A stretch of DNA of 42,914 bases from RGIG426 sp045598065 (lineage in GTDB: Bacteria > Bacillota > Clostridia > Oscillospirales > Acutalibacteraceae). Below are positions 7,165-15,800 of the stretch, piece after piece. The notes under the pieces are model-generated. The model worked only from the letters and a program-made list of their open reading frames with translations. It ran no database searches and was not told the DNA's origin. Made by a program: the position numbers and the translations under genes. Position 1 is the first letter of the stretch. Each line of letters opens with the position of its first letter. The DNA lies in contig JAZLLJ010000037.1 in NCBI GenBank assembly GCA_045598065.1, forward strand, positions 1 through 42,914, read 5' to 3'.

Positions 7165-10059
7165 TCAGTCCTCCAGGTTTTTGATGATGGTTAAGATGTT
7201 CTGGCCGTTTTCATATTTATATTTCATATCGTCCATTGTTTTCTTCACCATAAAGATGCCGAGACCGCCGATTTGGCGTTCGTCTGCTGTCAGCGTGATG
7301 TCCGGATCTTCTTTTTGCAACGGGTTGTAGGGAACACCCTCGTCCTCAAAGCGGATGCATACCGCGTGGCAGGGAGTGTCTTTTTCCACAACTTTCACCG
7401 TGACCGGCCCTTTTTGATTGGGATAGCCATAGTGAACGATGTTACTGAACAACTCGTCGATGGCGACGTTGATTTGTATGACGGTTTTCATGGAACAGCC
7501 GAGTTTTTCCAGTTCGCCTTCCACGAAAGCGGTTACATCGTTGATGTTTTCCACCGTTGCTTCGTCAAAGTGGATGGCGGGAATGGCAGGCGCACCGAAG
7601 AAGTGGAACGCCACCATAGTGATATCATCGAATTGTGGGGCATCGCCCACGAATTTGTCCACGTCGGCTTTGATATAATCGCACAATTCGTTCATATCTT
7701 TGAATTCTTTGGAGTTTAAGGCATATTGCAGGCGCGATTCGCCGTACAACTCGCCTTGCGCGTTGGTGGCTTCCGTCACACCGTCGGTATAGAGGAACAC
7801 CGTGTCGCCGGGGGACAAATGCAGTTCTTGCGTTTTGTAAGGAACATCTTCCATACCGGCCAACACAAAGCCGGCGCGAGAACGAAGGAATTCAAACTGG
7901 CCGTTTGCATGGCGCACGAGCGGTGGGTTGTGACCGGCATTGGCAAACCGTAAAACGCCCGATTCCAAATCGACGCTGCCTTGCCAGGCGGTGACGAACA
8001 TACCGGCATCGTTGCCTTCGCACAAGGCGTTGTTACCGCGAGTGAACACGTCGCAGAGCGGCAGTTCCGCTTCGGTGAGGGATTTGAGCTCGGTTTTGGC
8101 GCGCATCATAAACATCGCGGCGGGAATTCCTTTACCGGAAACGTCGGCGACCAGGAAGTTCAGTGTGTCTTGGTTGGTGATATAGAAATCGTAGAAATCG
8201 CCGCCCACCTCTTTGGCCGGATCCATCAGCGCATAAATCTCGAATTCCTTGCGTTTCGGGAACGCAGGGAAGGTGTTGGGAAGCGCGGAAGCTTGGATGT
8301 TCTTGGCGAATTCCAGTTCTTTGTCAATACGGGCGGAAGCCTCGTCAATGTATTGTTTCAACGTATTCACCGTCGAGTTGATATCGTCGGACAGCGAGGC
8401 GAATTCCTCGTTGGAGCGGACGTTGACCGTTTCGTTCAAATCGCCGTTGGCGATTTTGGCGAGCGAACCGTTGATGGATTTAATCTGATTCACCACCACG
8501 CGTTTGATGAGTAGGTAAATGAGGCCGAACAACGTGGCGAATACGAGGATTTCCATATAAGTGTTGACGAAAACGGCGATGTTACGCATTTGGTACGCTT
8601 CTTCGCGTGGCAAAACGGACAACACGAAATATCCCTCGGTGGTGCAGCAACAGCCAAAACAGGGTGTGTTGTTGATGACGGTGGGGAAGATGGGAAGTTC
8701 TTCGTCCTCGCTGTCTGTAGCGTTCCCACTGTACTCATTGTCGATGGAAACGCCGTCATTTATGAGAGCATTGATTTCCTTTTCCAAGGAAGTTTGAGAA
8801 AAACCACTGGTCGCGCTGACAACGGAGTAGTTTTTATCCAAGATAAGGATGTAGCCGTCTTTGCCTGCGTGACGGTTAGCGGTAATGCCGACGACACTCT
8901 CGTCAATGTCGCGCTGTATGCGCGCCACGTCGTATCCGACCTGGACGATGCCGTCATCTGTCGTCACGGCGGCGAATTTCATTAAGCGGCTAGCTTTGTC
9001 GGAAGTTTTTCCGTATTTCTGGACGTATTCGGTGATGTGGTTTTTTTCGTCCAGCATGGGAAGAAACTCGCGAGACTGTTCGCCCTCTCTCAAATCGAAA
9101 TCGTAGTCTTTTCCCTTAATGGAGTCGTCGTAAGCCTTACCGTCTTTTCCGAAAAGGGTAATTTCTGCTACGTCGTATTTTTCCGCAAGCGATTTCAAAT
9201 CGGGTGCGTCGGGCGTATCCAGTTCGTTTTTTACCTTGTGTGCGATGGCCAACAGGTTGTCATCGGAGGTGTCGCTGATGTCAGCGAGAACGTCTTTCAG
9301 CGCGGCGTTAAGTTGGGTTTGCGTTTGAGCGGTAGCGATTTTGTCCTGAAGAGAGAACACAAAGAGCGACGTGGCGACAAACGCAATTACGACGGTGGTA
9401 AGCATTCGCTTTTGGATGGTTTGGGAGATGCGAACACCAGATTTTTTCTTAACCAACGGTTCGCCGGAGAGAATCGACAACAAAATGGCGGCCAGCATCA
9501 CCGCGATGCTGTTTGTGATGACCAACGGGCCGGTACAAACGCGCACCACGTTCATCGCTTTATCCGGATCACTCATGTTGGTGATGAACACCATAGTCAG
9601 GTGGAATACTTCCATAACGACACCGGTGCAAAGGGAGATAAACCAGCCCGGCTTTTTGTTTTCAAACATATATTTGTGCAGGCACGCGGCGTACACACCG
9701 GCAATGGCGGTAGAGGTGCTGCATGCGATGCGGGTGAAATCGCCGGCATTGGAGAACCAACGCTCGATGCCGCCGATTAGACCGGCGAGAATACCGGCAG
9801 GAGAGCCGAACATAAGGCCGGCAATCAGCACCGCGCCGTCGCGGCAGTTGGCAATGGCACCGTTGATCTCAATGCCCCATTCGGTGCCGACTACCGCGAG
9901 TCCGCCGAAAATCAGGCCGTAAATTACTTGCTTGATTTTTTCGTTTATGCGGCCGAAAACGGTTCTTCTGTTCAACAGAAATAGCATTGCGGCGGCAACA
10001 ACCGGCAAAAGTGCGGCAATGCCGAGCTTGATATATGGTCCATACACTATTTCGTTCAT
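7165..10059 (-). CDS. Membrane sensor with SpoIIE (PP2C) phosphatase and RsbW-like kinase domains
   Basis: 964 residues, start ATG 10059 behind AAAAGGAGA. Residues 5-205 are a multi-helix membrane domain of the LytS 5TMR type (GIEINGAIANCRDGAVLIAGLMFG, GLIGGIERW). A helix at about 222-240, an extracellular sensor region to about 490 and another helix follow. Next come a HAMP linker (about 515-575), a SpoIIE/PP2C phosphatase (about 590-795: GGDFYDF, VADVSGKGIPAAMFM, NAGHNPPL, LYTDGVTEA, FDDITMV), and a C-terminal GHKL ATPase (about 815-960: AIDELFSNIVHYGYP, FEDEGVPYNP, GGLGIFMV). In partner switching the phosphatase activates a STAS antagonist and the ATPase inactivates it. Here both are on one chain under one sensor, with two STAS proteins downstream. 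The ligand sensed is unknown. Confidence 0.9.
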   Translation of the reverse strand: MNEIVYGPYIKLGIAALLPVVAAAMLFLLNRRTVFGRINEKIKQVIYGLIFGGLAVVGTEWGIEINGAIANCRDGAVLIAGLMFGSPAGILAGLIGGIERWFSNAGDFTRIACSTSTAIAGVYAACLHKYMFENKKPGWFISLCTGVVMEVFHLTMVFITNMSDPDKAMNVVRVCTGPLVITNSIAVMLAAILLSILSGEPLVKKKSGVRISQTIQKRMLTTVVIAFVATSLFVFSLQDKIATAQTQTQLNAALKDVLADISDTSDDNLLAIAHKVKNELDTPDAPDLKSLAEKYDVAEITLFGKDGKAYDDSIKGKDYDFDLREGEQSREFLPMLDEKNHITEYVQKYGKTSDKASRLMKFAAVTTDDGIVQVGYDVARIQRDIDESVVGITANRHAGKDGYILILDKNYSVVSATSGFSQTSLEKEINALINDGVSIDNEYSGNATDSEDEELPIFPTVINNTPCFGCCCTTEGYFVLSVLPREEAYQMRNIAVFVNTYMEILVFATLFGLIYLLIKRVVVNQIKSINGSLAKIANGDLNETVNVRSNEEFASLSDDINSTVNTLKQYIDEASARIDKELEFAKNIQASALPNTFPAFPKRKEFEIYALMDPAKEVGGDFYDFYITNQDTLNFLVADVSGKGIPAAMFMMRAKTELKSLTEAELPLCDVFTRGNNALCEGNDAGMFVTAWQGSVDLESGVLRFANAGHNPPLVRHANGQFEFLRSRAGFVLAGMEDVPYKTQELHLSPGDTVFLYTDGVTEATNAQGELYGESRLQYALNSKEFKDMNELCDYIKADVDKFVGDAPQFDDITMVAFHFFGAPAIPAIHFDEATVENINDVTAFVEGELEKLGCSMKTVIQINVAIDELFSNIVHYGYPNQKGPVTVKVVEKDTPCHAVCIRFEDEGVPYNPLQKEDPDITLTADERQIGGLGIFMVKKTMDDMKYKYENGQNILTIIKNLED

Positions 10060-10075
10060 AATGCTTCTCCTTTTC

Positions 10076-10633
10076 TTATAAAACAGAATCTAACGAGGAA
10101 ATCGCGGCCTTTACGATGGCATCGGCATCGTTACCGACCACGTCTAAGTTTTCGGCAACAACGGCTTTTGCCTCTTTTATGCCAAAACAGAGGGTGGCAA
10201 GGTCGCGGACATAGTGGAAACCGTAGTTCGGCAAAAACGGACCGCCGGCGGTGGACACGTAGTACATTGTGGTGGCGCGGCAGAGCCCGACGGGAACGCC
10301 GTGTTCGTTATAGGACGAGGTGAGACCGATAACGTAAACGTTTTCAAAGTATACTTTGAGTTTGGCAGGGAACGACAAGTCCCAAAACGGCGCCGCAACC
10401 ACAATGGTGTCGGCGGCGGCAAACTGTTTTGCTAAATCGAATGAAGAATCAGAAAAATCGCCCGTCTCCACGCGTTTTGTGCGTAGGGAAAGGGCTTCTT
10501 CAGAAAGCGGAGCGATAGGGAGTGTAGGAAGAAAGACCTCTGTCACTTCGTCGTCCAGCTTGTTAAGGAGAGCGCGAGCCAGGAGGTTTGTTCGTGAATT
10601 GCCTCGAACGCAACTATTTATATATAAAATCAT
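10076..10633 (-). CDS. Flavodoxin-fold NAD(P)H-dependent oxidoreductase (azoreductase-like)
   Basis: 185 residues, start ATG 10633 behind AGAGG. The N-terminal ILYINSCVRGNSRTN has the flavodoxin-fold phosphate-binding loop of AzoR-type proteins. IVVAAPFWDLSFPAKLKVYFENV is the characteristic FMN-contacting segment of FMN-dependent NADH:quinone/azo reductases, and YVSTAGGP is the second FMN loop. The family uses NAD(P)H to reduce quinones and azo or nitro compounds in the cytoplasm. It is the first gene of the signalling operon, 16 nt before the SpoIIE-HATPase gene. Co-transcription suggests a redox-stress link, but that is inference. Confidence 0.87.
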   Translation of the reverse strand: MILYINSCVRGNSRTNLLARALLNKLDDEVTEVFLPTLPIAPLSEEALSLRTKRVETGDFSDSSFDLAKQFAAADTIVVAAPFWDLSFPAKLKVYFENVYVIGLTSSYNEHGVPVGLCRATTMYYVSTAGGPFLPNYGFHYVRDLATLCFGIKEAKAVVAENLDVVGNDADAIVKAAISSLDSVL

Positions 10634-10662
10634 CGCGCGCCTCTTTATTTTTACACTACCTT

Positions 10663-10691
10663 ATTATATCACACGTTTTTGGCGATTACAA
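10663..10691 (-). promoter_or_regulatory. Promoter of the azoreductase/partner-switch operon
   Basis: On the minus strand TTGTAA (10691-10686), a 17-nt spacer and TATAAT (10668-10663) lie about 30 nt upstream of the azoreductase ATG and directly after the terminator of the upstream gene. Confidence 0.62.
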
Positions 10692-10722
10692 GAAAAAAGA
10701 GTGCCAACGGCACTCTTTTTTA
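10692..10722. terminator. Intrinsic terminator after the MutS-I/GreA-like gene
   Basis: GAGTGCC pairs with GGCACTC around an AAC loop. A-runs and T-runs of six flank the two sides, so it would work on either strand; its position fits the minus-strand gene ending at 10727. Confidence 0.88.
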
Positions 10723-10726
10723 AGAA

Positions 10727-12232
10727 TTATACTTGAGAAACGCTTTTCTTGCCGTGACCTTGACGGGCGGCCAGTTTTTCCAGTTTCCGCATTGCGCGAG
10801 TTTTTACGTGTTTTGCGGATTTCGGAAGATCCAATTTAAAGCGTTTGGCCGCGGCGTGTTTCGCTTTGCCGGCCTTTTTGGGGCCGAAGAACACTTCGCT
10901 CAGCGGAGTGGCAAAAGGAACGATGGAGGTGGAGGCGGCAGGAGCGGCGAAATCCGCAGTGGGGGCGGCAAAATCCGGGGTAGCCGTTGCTACAGTGGTT
11001 TCGTCCGGGAATGCCGGCGCTTCGGCGGCGAAATCCGGCGTACCCATCACGGTGGCAGGCATTTCGTCCGACACGGCTACGGGGCTAATGAATTCCACGG
11101 GAGCTTCGTCCGGGAATGCCGGTGTTTCGGCGGCAAATTCGGGTGTCTCGACCGCAAATGCCGGCGTTTCGGCGGCAAATCCGGGCATTTCATCCGCAAA
11201 TGCCGGTGTTTCGGCGGCAAATTCGGGTGTTTCATCCGCAAATGCCGGTGCTTCGGCGGCGAATTCGGGCATTTCGGGAGCTTCCGCAGAACTCTCCGCT
11301 GCAAGCGCGGCTTGTTCGGCGGCAAGGCGTTCACGTTCGGCGGCTTCAGCAGCCAACTCTTCCGGTGTTTTCTCTTTGAACACCATCACGGGGCCTTCGC
11401 CGTTCATCAGTGCAGAAGATACGTGGGCATTTTGTGTGGTCAAATGGGTAACGGGAGTGTTGGAATCGCCCACTTCCGGTTCGGGATTGAGGAAATCCAA
11501 ATTCCCTTCGCCCTCGGTTTCGGCGTATGCGGCGATATCCGCCAAGTGAGCCTTAGCATCGTCTTCTTCGGCGGCTTCTTCGGCGAGGGTGGCTTTGGAA
11601 ACTTTTTCGCGTTTAATCTTTTTGAGTTTGCGGTCCTCGTTGTCCAGCGCAAAGAGGATGCGGTAGGTGGCAGTGTCATTGAGGCCGCGGACAATCGTGA
11701 GATCTTCACCGACGCGGTGTCCCAAAAGGGCGTTACCCACGACCGATTCAATGCTCAGATTGCCGCTCTTTTCGCGGCGGCTGACATCCGCTTCGGCAGG
11801 AGGAACCAGTTTCCAACAGCATTCTTTCCGTGTTTCCAGGTTTTTGACACTGACGCGGTCGTCCACCGAGAGACCGCGGTCCATAAGGTCTTCTTCGTTC
11901 GCTTTTTCGGGGTTACGGAGCGGAGTGGAGTAGATATCGTAGAAGCGGGAATCAAATTCTTTACTGTAAACCTTGAAATCTTCTCGCGCAACGAGATAGC
12001 TGATTTGGCAACGGTTCATTTTGTCGAGCAAGGTCGGGTAGTCGCGCATCGGCACGAGTACTTCCGGCTCTTTCGTTTTTTCCTTCTTGTTCGGACGGAA
12101 CATAGGGGCACCAATCAAACGAAATACCACCGTGGCGCAGGTACCGAACGACTCAAAGCCTTCTCGCGTTTCGATGAGAACAATCGTTTTCGGGGATTTG
12201 TCTGCCCATTCTTTGAACCATCTGTAAGACAT
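10727..12232 (-). CDS. Protein with MutS-domain-I-like and GreA-C-terminal-like regions plus PEFAAET repeats
   Basis: 501 residues. Residues 1-105 (KTIVLIETREGFESFG, a gap, VLVPMRDYPTLLDKMNR, ISYLVARED) follow the layout of the MutS N-terminal mismatch-recognition domain (FYEMFG, then a small domain ending in a 'VAICEQ'-like strand). Residues about 130-190 (CCWKLVPPAEAD, SIESVVGNALLGHRVGEDLTI) resemble the GreA/GreB C-terminal FKBP-like domain (SPLGxALLGKxVGD). Residues 225-440 are acidic, Ala/Glu/Pro-rich and hold four 14-residue PEFAAETPAFADET-type repeats. The last 60 residues are strongly basic (KKAGKAKHAAAKRFK). No MutS ATPase or Gre coiled coil is present. The layout suggests a nucleic-acid or transcription-machinery binding protein, but both domain calls are by eye. 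It is transcribed alone from a palindrome-overlapped promoter. Confidence 0.7.
   Translation of the reverse strand: MSYRWFKEWADKSPKTIVLIETREGFESFGTCATVVFRLIGAPMFRPNKKEKTKEPEVLVPMRDYPTLLDKMNRCQISYLVAREDFKVYSKEFDSRFYDIYSTPLRNPEKANEEDLMDRGLSVDDRVSVKNLETRKECCWKLVPPAEADVSRREKSGNLSIESVVGNALLGHRVGEDLTIVRGLNDTATYRILFALDNEDRKLKKIKREKVSKATLAEEAAEEDDAKAHLADIAAYAETEGEGNLDFLNPEPEVGDSNTPVTHLTTQNAHVSSALMNGEGPVMVFKEKTPEELAAEAAERERLAAEQAALAAESSAEAPEMPEFAAEAPAFADETPEFAAETPAFADEMPGFAAETPAFAVETPEFAAETPAFPDEAPVEFISPVAVSDEMPATVMGTPDFAAEAPAFPDETTVATATPDFAAPTADFAAPAASTSIVPFATPLSEVFFGPKKAGKAKHAAAKRFKLDLPKSAKHVKTRAMRKLEKLAARQGHGKKSVSQV
11102..11269. repeat. 42-bp tandem repeat array, four copies
   Basis: Four consecutive 42-bp units inside the MutS-I/GreA-like gene encode PEFAAEAPAFADET, PEFAAETPAFADEM, PGFAAETPAFAVET and PEFAAETPAFPDEA. 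Degenerate further copies (PDFAAEAPAFPDET) occur nearer the C-terminus. The unit length keeps the frame, so copy number can change without disrupting the protein. Confidence 0.85.
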
Positions 12233-12326
12233 AACTGATTTCGCCTCCGCAAATCCGGATCAACCGGGAGTGTAAAAATAACCGTTCAAAAGCAGGGGGA
12301 GAGAACGGAATATATTTGTTCAGGAA

Positions 12327-12369
12327 TAGTATACAGTGAAAGTATACTACAATATTAACGGAAATGCAA
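12327..12369 (-). promoter_or_regulatory. Promoter with palindromic operator over the -10
   Basis: On the minus strand TTGCAT (12369-12364), a 17-nt spacer and TATACT (12346-12341) form a promoter for the gene starting at 12232. A perfect 8-bp inverted repeat TAGTATAC-N7-GTATACTA (12327-12349) covers the -10 and the start-site region, the position of a repressor operator. Confidence 0.6.
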
Positions 12370-12447
12370 CGTTTTTTTGATTTTTTTTTGTTTTTTTTGA
12401 CGATTTGTTAAAAATCGCCAAAAAGACGAAAAAATCAAAAAAAGTCA

Positions 12448-12476
12448 TTGACAATTATGGTGATTTGCACTATTAT
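12448..12476 (+). promoter_or_regulatory. Promoter of the giant pilin gene
   Basis: TTGACA (12448-12453), a 17-nt spacer and TATTAT (12471-12476) match the sigma-A consensus closely. Transcription from here would give a leader of about 360 nt before the ATG at 12842. Confidence 0.75.
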
Positions 12477-12620
12477 ATAGGTGGGTGAATAGCCCTATGT
12501 TTGTGAAAAATGACCAAAGAGACAGGCGCTTTGCGGTTGTTTTTTGTTGCTATCCCCTAAAATGTGACTTTTTGTGAAAAGGAAAAGCCCAAAAAGATAA
12601 TCGAAAAAGAGGAAAGAAAA

Positions 12621-12655
12621 AGCAAATTTTTACGGAAAAAACCGTAAATTTTGCT
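12621..12655 (+). other. A/T-rich hairpin in the leader
   Basis: AGCAAA and TTTACGG on the left pair with CCGTAAA and TTTGCT on the right, giving 13 pairs with a small internal loop and an A6 apical loop. No clear U-run follows, so it is not a standard terminator. Confidence 0.55.
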
Positions 12656-12715
12656 TATTTGTCGTGTCAGTGCGAAAAAAACGGTTTTGGAAACCTGCCG
12701 CTAACCGACGAATAA
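12655..12715 (+). ncRNA. Candidate structured leader element, unknown class
   Basis: TTATTTGTCG (12655-12664) pairs with CGACGAATAA (12706-12715), ten pairs with one G-U, enclosing 41 nt. Inside is a GGTTT/AAACC hairpin, or alternatively an ACGG/CCGC pairing. The closing helix suggests a compact regulatory RNA domain. It abuts the A/T-rich hairpin at 12621-12655, so the two could be mutually exclusive. I do not recognise the class. Confidence 0.4.
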
Positions 12716-12728
12716 TATCAATTTTCCC

Positions 12729-12774
12729 GGCCGGATGGTCGAGTATATTCCCTTATTCCAGGCCGGACGGCCGA
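12729..12774. repeat. Pair of 14-bp direct repeats upstream of the giant pilin gene
   Basis: GGCCGGATGGTCGA (12729-12742) and GGCCGGACGGCCGA (12761-12774) match at 12 of 14 positions and start 32 bp apart, about three helical turns. They could be a protein-binding site or part of an RNA fold. Confidence 0.55.
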
Positions 12775-12841
12775 AACAGCGTTTTGTTATTTCTTTATAA
12801 TCATTATTATTGTCCACGATATTCTGTGGGAGGTCGAGAGT

Positions 12842-15800
12842 ATGAATAAAAATATGAACAATGCGAACAGCAGACCGAGGAGCGTGAAACCTAAGAAGCG
12901 CACCGGTTTTACCATGATGGAGATGATGATCACCCTCGCCATCATGACGATTCTGTTCGGCTTGGCGGTGCCGGCAGTCGCCCAGATCCAGAAGAACCTG
13001 GAAATGGCGCGGCTTAATAGTTATGCCAAAGACGTCTATTTGGCTGCCCAAAACCGCTTGATGTCTTTGAAGGCGACGGGCGAACTGACCTCCGTTCGCG
13101 ACGAACTCGAGAAGAACTATTCCGGTATTGACGGGAAAGTTGACCGTTACTACGGCGACTGGGATGAGGATACGTCTAAAATCTTCAAGCCGCAAGACTG
13201 GAACGACGAGTGGGAAGACCGTTATCAAAACTTCTATGGCGTGATGCATAATCCTGCGGATGCCTCGGACGACGATGCTATCATCACGTCCATTATTCCG
13301 GAACTCTCGGTTTCCAATACCTATCTCGACCACCACTATTATATTGAATTTAACCCGGCGACCGGTGACGTGTATGCCGTGTTCTATACCGATGCAAAAT
13401 CCGGCTTCACCTCCGCGGACATCAAAGCTTTGGAACCCGGCGACGAGACCGGCGCAGGCGGCGGGCGTGAAAACGCTTTCCGTCGAGACGATTTTGTGAA
13501 CTCTGCCGGCGATAAAGTGATGCTTGGTTACTACCGCGGCGATCCTACGGAAATGCTGAAAGACCAGTTGGTTGACGAGTTTGAAGTCACTTGCGAATTG
13601 GTCAACAAAGAAGACCTTTACGTAAAAGCGACCGGTCAGCTCGACTGGGATAGCTTTAACCACAGAAAATATGTTGATACCAAGATTGTACTGACCGAGA
13701 CCAAGGGCGCTGTTACCAATACGGTAGCGGTTCCGATCAACTTACGTCAGGCGGATTCGCTGACCTCGTACGATCGCGGTGCGCTGTCCATCAACAATTA
13801 CACGATGTTCAAGTTCAATCCGGACGGAACGGAGCCGTATATGTTCGTGGCGTATCTTATGTTGGATAGCCTTGATGACAGTGCGGACTTTGCGACACTC
13901 ATCAACAATACCGACGTTACGTGCGTTGAAGGTACGAAAGAGGCGTTCATCGCCGATTTCGTCGCCGGCTGCGATTTAAAAGCCTCCATCACGATGGAGT
14001 ATGATTTCGCCGGCCGTGTGGTGCGCAACACCGACGACAACGAAAGCGAAATGCAAAACAGCCGCTTCGGTGCGATCGTTTCCAGCGGTAACGCCAACGA
14101 CGTGTACGTGGGCTTTGTGCGCCACTTGAATAACCTCTCTGATTTCACGCTTCCTTCCGGCAATACCCTCAACATCAAACAAATCCGCACCGAATACGTG
14201 TGGAAAACGGTGGTGGATGACATTACCGGTGAGGAACATCAAGAGCTGGTGAAAGAGGAAGGCCCGAAAGATATCTACTTCAACTCGAAGTACGAGGGCG
14301 ATACCGGTACTAAGTGGTATTGGGATTCCACGTATCTGGCAGGTGAACCCACGGGCGACAATCTGCGCAACTATTTGAATGCTCCGTCGGCCGAAAACCA
14401 GGCATATATGCTGCCGATTCATCTGGCGCTTAACGGCAACAAGTCCTTTACCTATGAAGGTAACTACAAAGGTCTTTACGATTTTGTGATTGCCAACCCG
14501 GACGGCGGCGACGTGGGACTCTTTGACTCGGTCAAGCTCGCCACCTTCAAGCACGCTAACCTGATCGATGCCATTGTGGACGGCAACGACGGCGGCATTT
14601 CCGTCGGTGGCTTTGCCGGCGAGGCGATACACGCCAATTTCTATTATTGCGGTGTTCGTTTGACTGACCGTAACCCGGTGGACAACAAACGCTACACCGG
14701 TATGTCTGACCGCGTGAATGCGCTGGCGGTGTATTCCGATGTCGCGGAGACCATCGGCGGTATGGTCGGTTATGCGGAAAACTGTGTATTCAACTATTCC
14801 TATGCCGCGGTTTTGGTCGAGGGCAGCGATATGTCTACGGCCGGCGGTATGGTCGGTTCATCGAAAAACTGCGACTTTATGGGATGCTATACCTCTGAGC
14901 CCACCATCGGCGGCCTCAACGTCGGCGGCTTTGTCGGCTTGATGGAGGGTGGCACGGCTTATACGGAAGTAAACGGTACCGAAGCGTACCCGACTTATGC
15001 CACCGGCGATGCCGTCGGTACGGGCAACGTGGGCGGCTTTGTCGGCTTGGTGAAAGGTCCGGCAAAACTGGACGGCTGTAACTCTTACGGTCGTGCGCGC
15101 TCTGCGGAAGGCGCTACCGATGCTACTTTGGGCGGCTTTGTGGCTGTGCACAAACAAATGGCCGGCGAGAGTTTCAGCGAATGTTCCTACTTGCAGCAAT
15201 CTCGCTACAACAAAGGTACCGGTTATGTGTCGCAGGACGGTTTGGCGACCGCTCGCGCGTATGACGACGCGTTTAGTCTCGCCGGAACGAACAACAACTA
15301 CTGGAACGTGTTGGCGGATTCTGACACGGGCAACGATAATACGGCGGCGAACTCCTATCCGTATACCATCGCGGCGCGTGCGGATGTGTTCCCGTTCATG
15401 ATGGCGCACGAGGCGCTTGATAATCCGAACTCCACTTCTGTGGAAGATTTCCCCATCATTCCGCACTACGGCGACTGGCCGGTGGAAGCGAACATCCAAA
15501 CGATGCTCGCCTACTATGAAGTGTATAAAGAGGATGACGGCTCTACTCGCTATGGCTTGTATGGCTTTACCAGCTTGTCCGGCGATGAGGAAGAAAAAGC
15601 CAACGGTTGGAAACTGGATACGCTGCTTCGCGGTGACGTGGAGTGCATCGAAGACGGTTACGCTATCGTTTCCACTGATATGATGACCAACATCAGTGGT
15701 ACGATCGAGACGTTGGGCGATGCGGCGGTTTCGATTGACTATTCCAATCCTGATTCGCAGGCGGATGTGTCGTTCAGCTCGGAGGGCCAGCCCCGTAACG

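Larger units (their letters stand above)
12477..12841 (+). promoter_or_regulatory. Long 5' leader of the giant pilin mRNA
   Basis: About 360 nt without a convincing gene. From 5' to 3' it holds a CAAAG/CTTTG hairpin near 12517-12534, an A/T-rich hairpin at 12621-12655, a closed structure at 12655-12715, a pair of 14-bp direct repeats at 12729-12774, and a strong Shine-Dalgarno (GGGAGG) 8 nt before the ATG at 12842. I could not match any of it to a known riboswitch class. Confidence 0.5.

Noticed and set aside
10733..12238. 501-codon plus-strand frame mirroring the MutS-I/GreA-like gene
   Set aside because: The product is Phe/Gly/Arg-rich low complexity. The minus-strand gene has a promoter, a terminator and recognisable domain patterns.
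12477..12841. c-di-GMP-I or c-di-GMP-II riboswitch in the giant pilin leader
   Set aside because: Attractive in context, but the conserved core sequences of either class could not be found; only an unclassified closed helix is reported.
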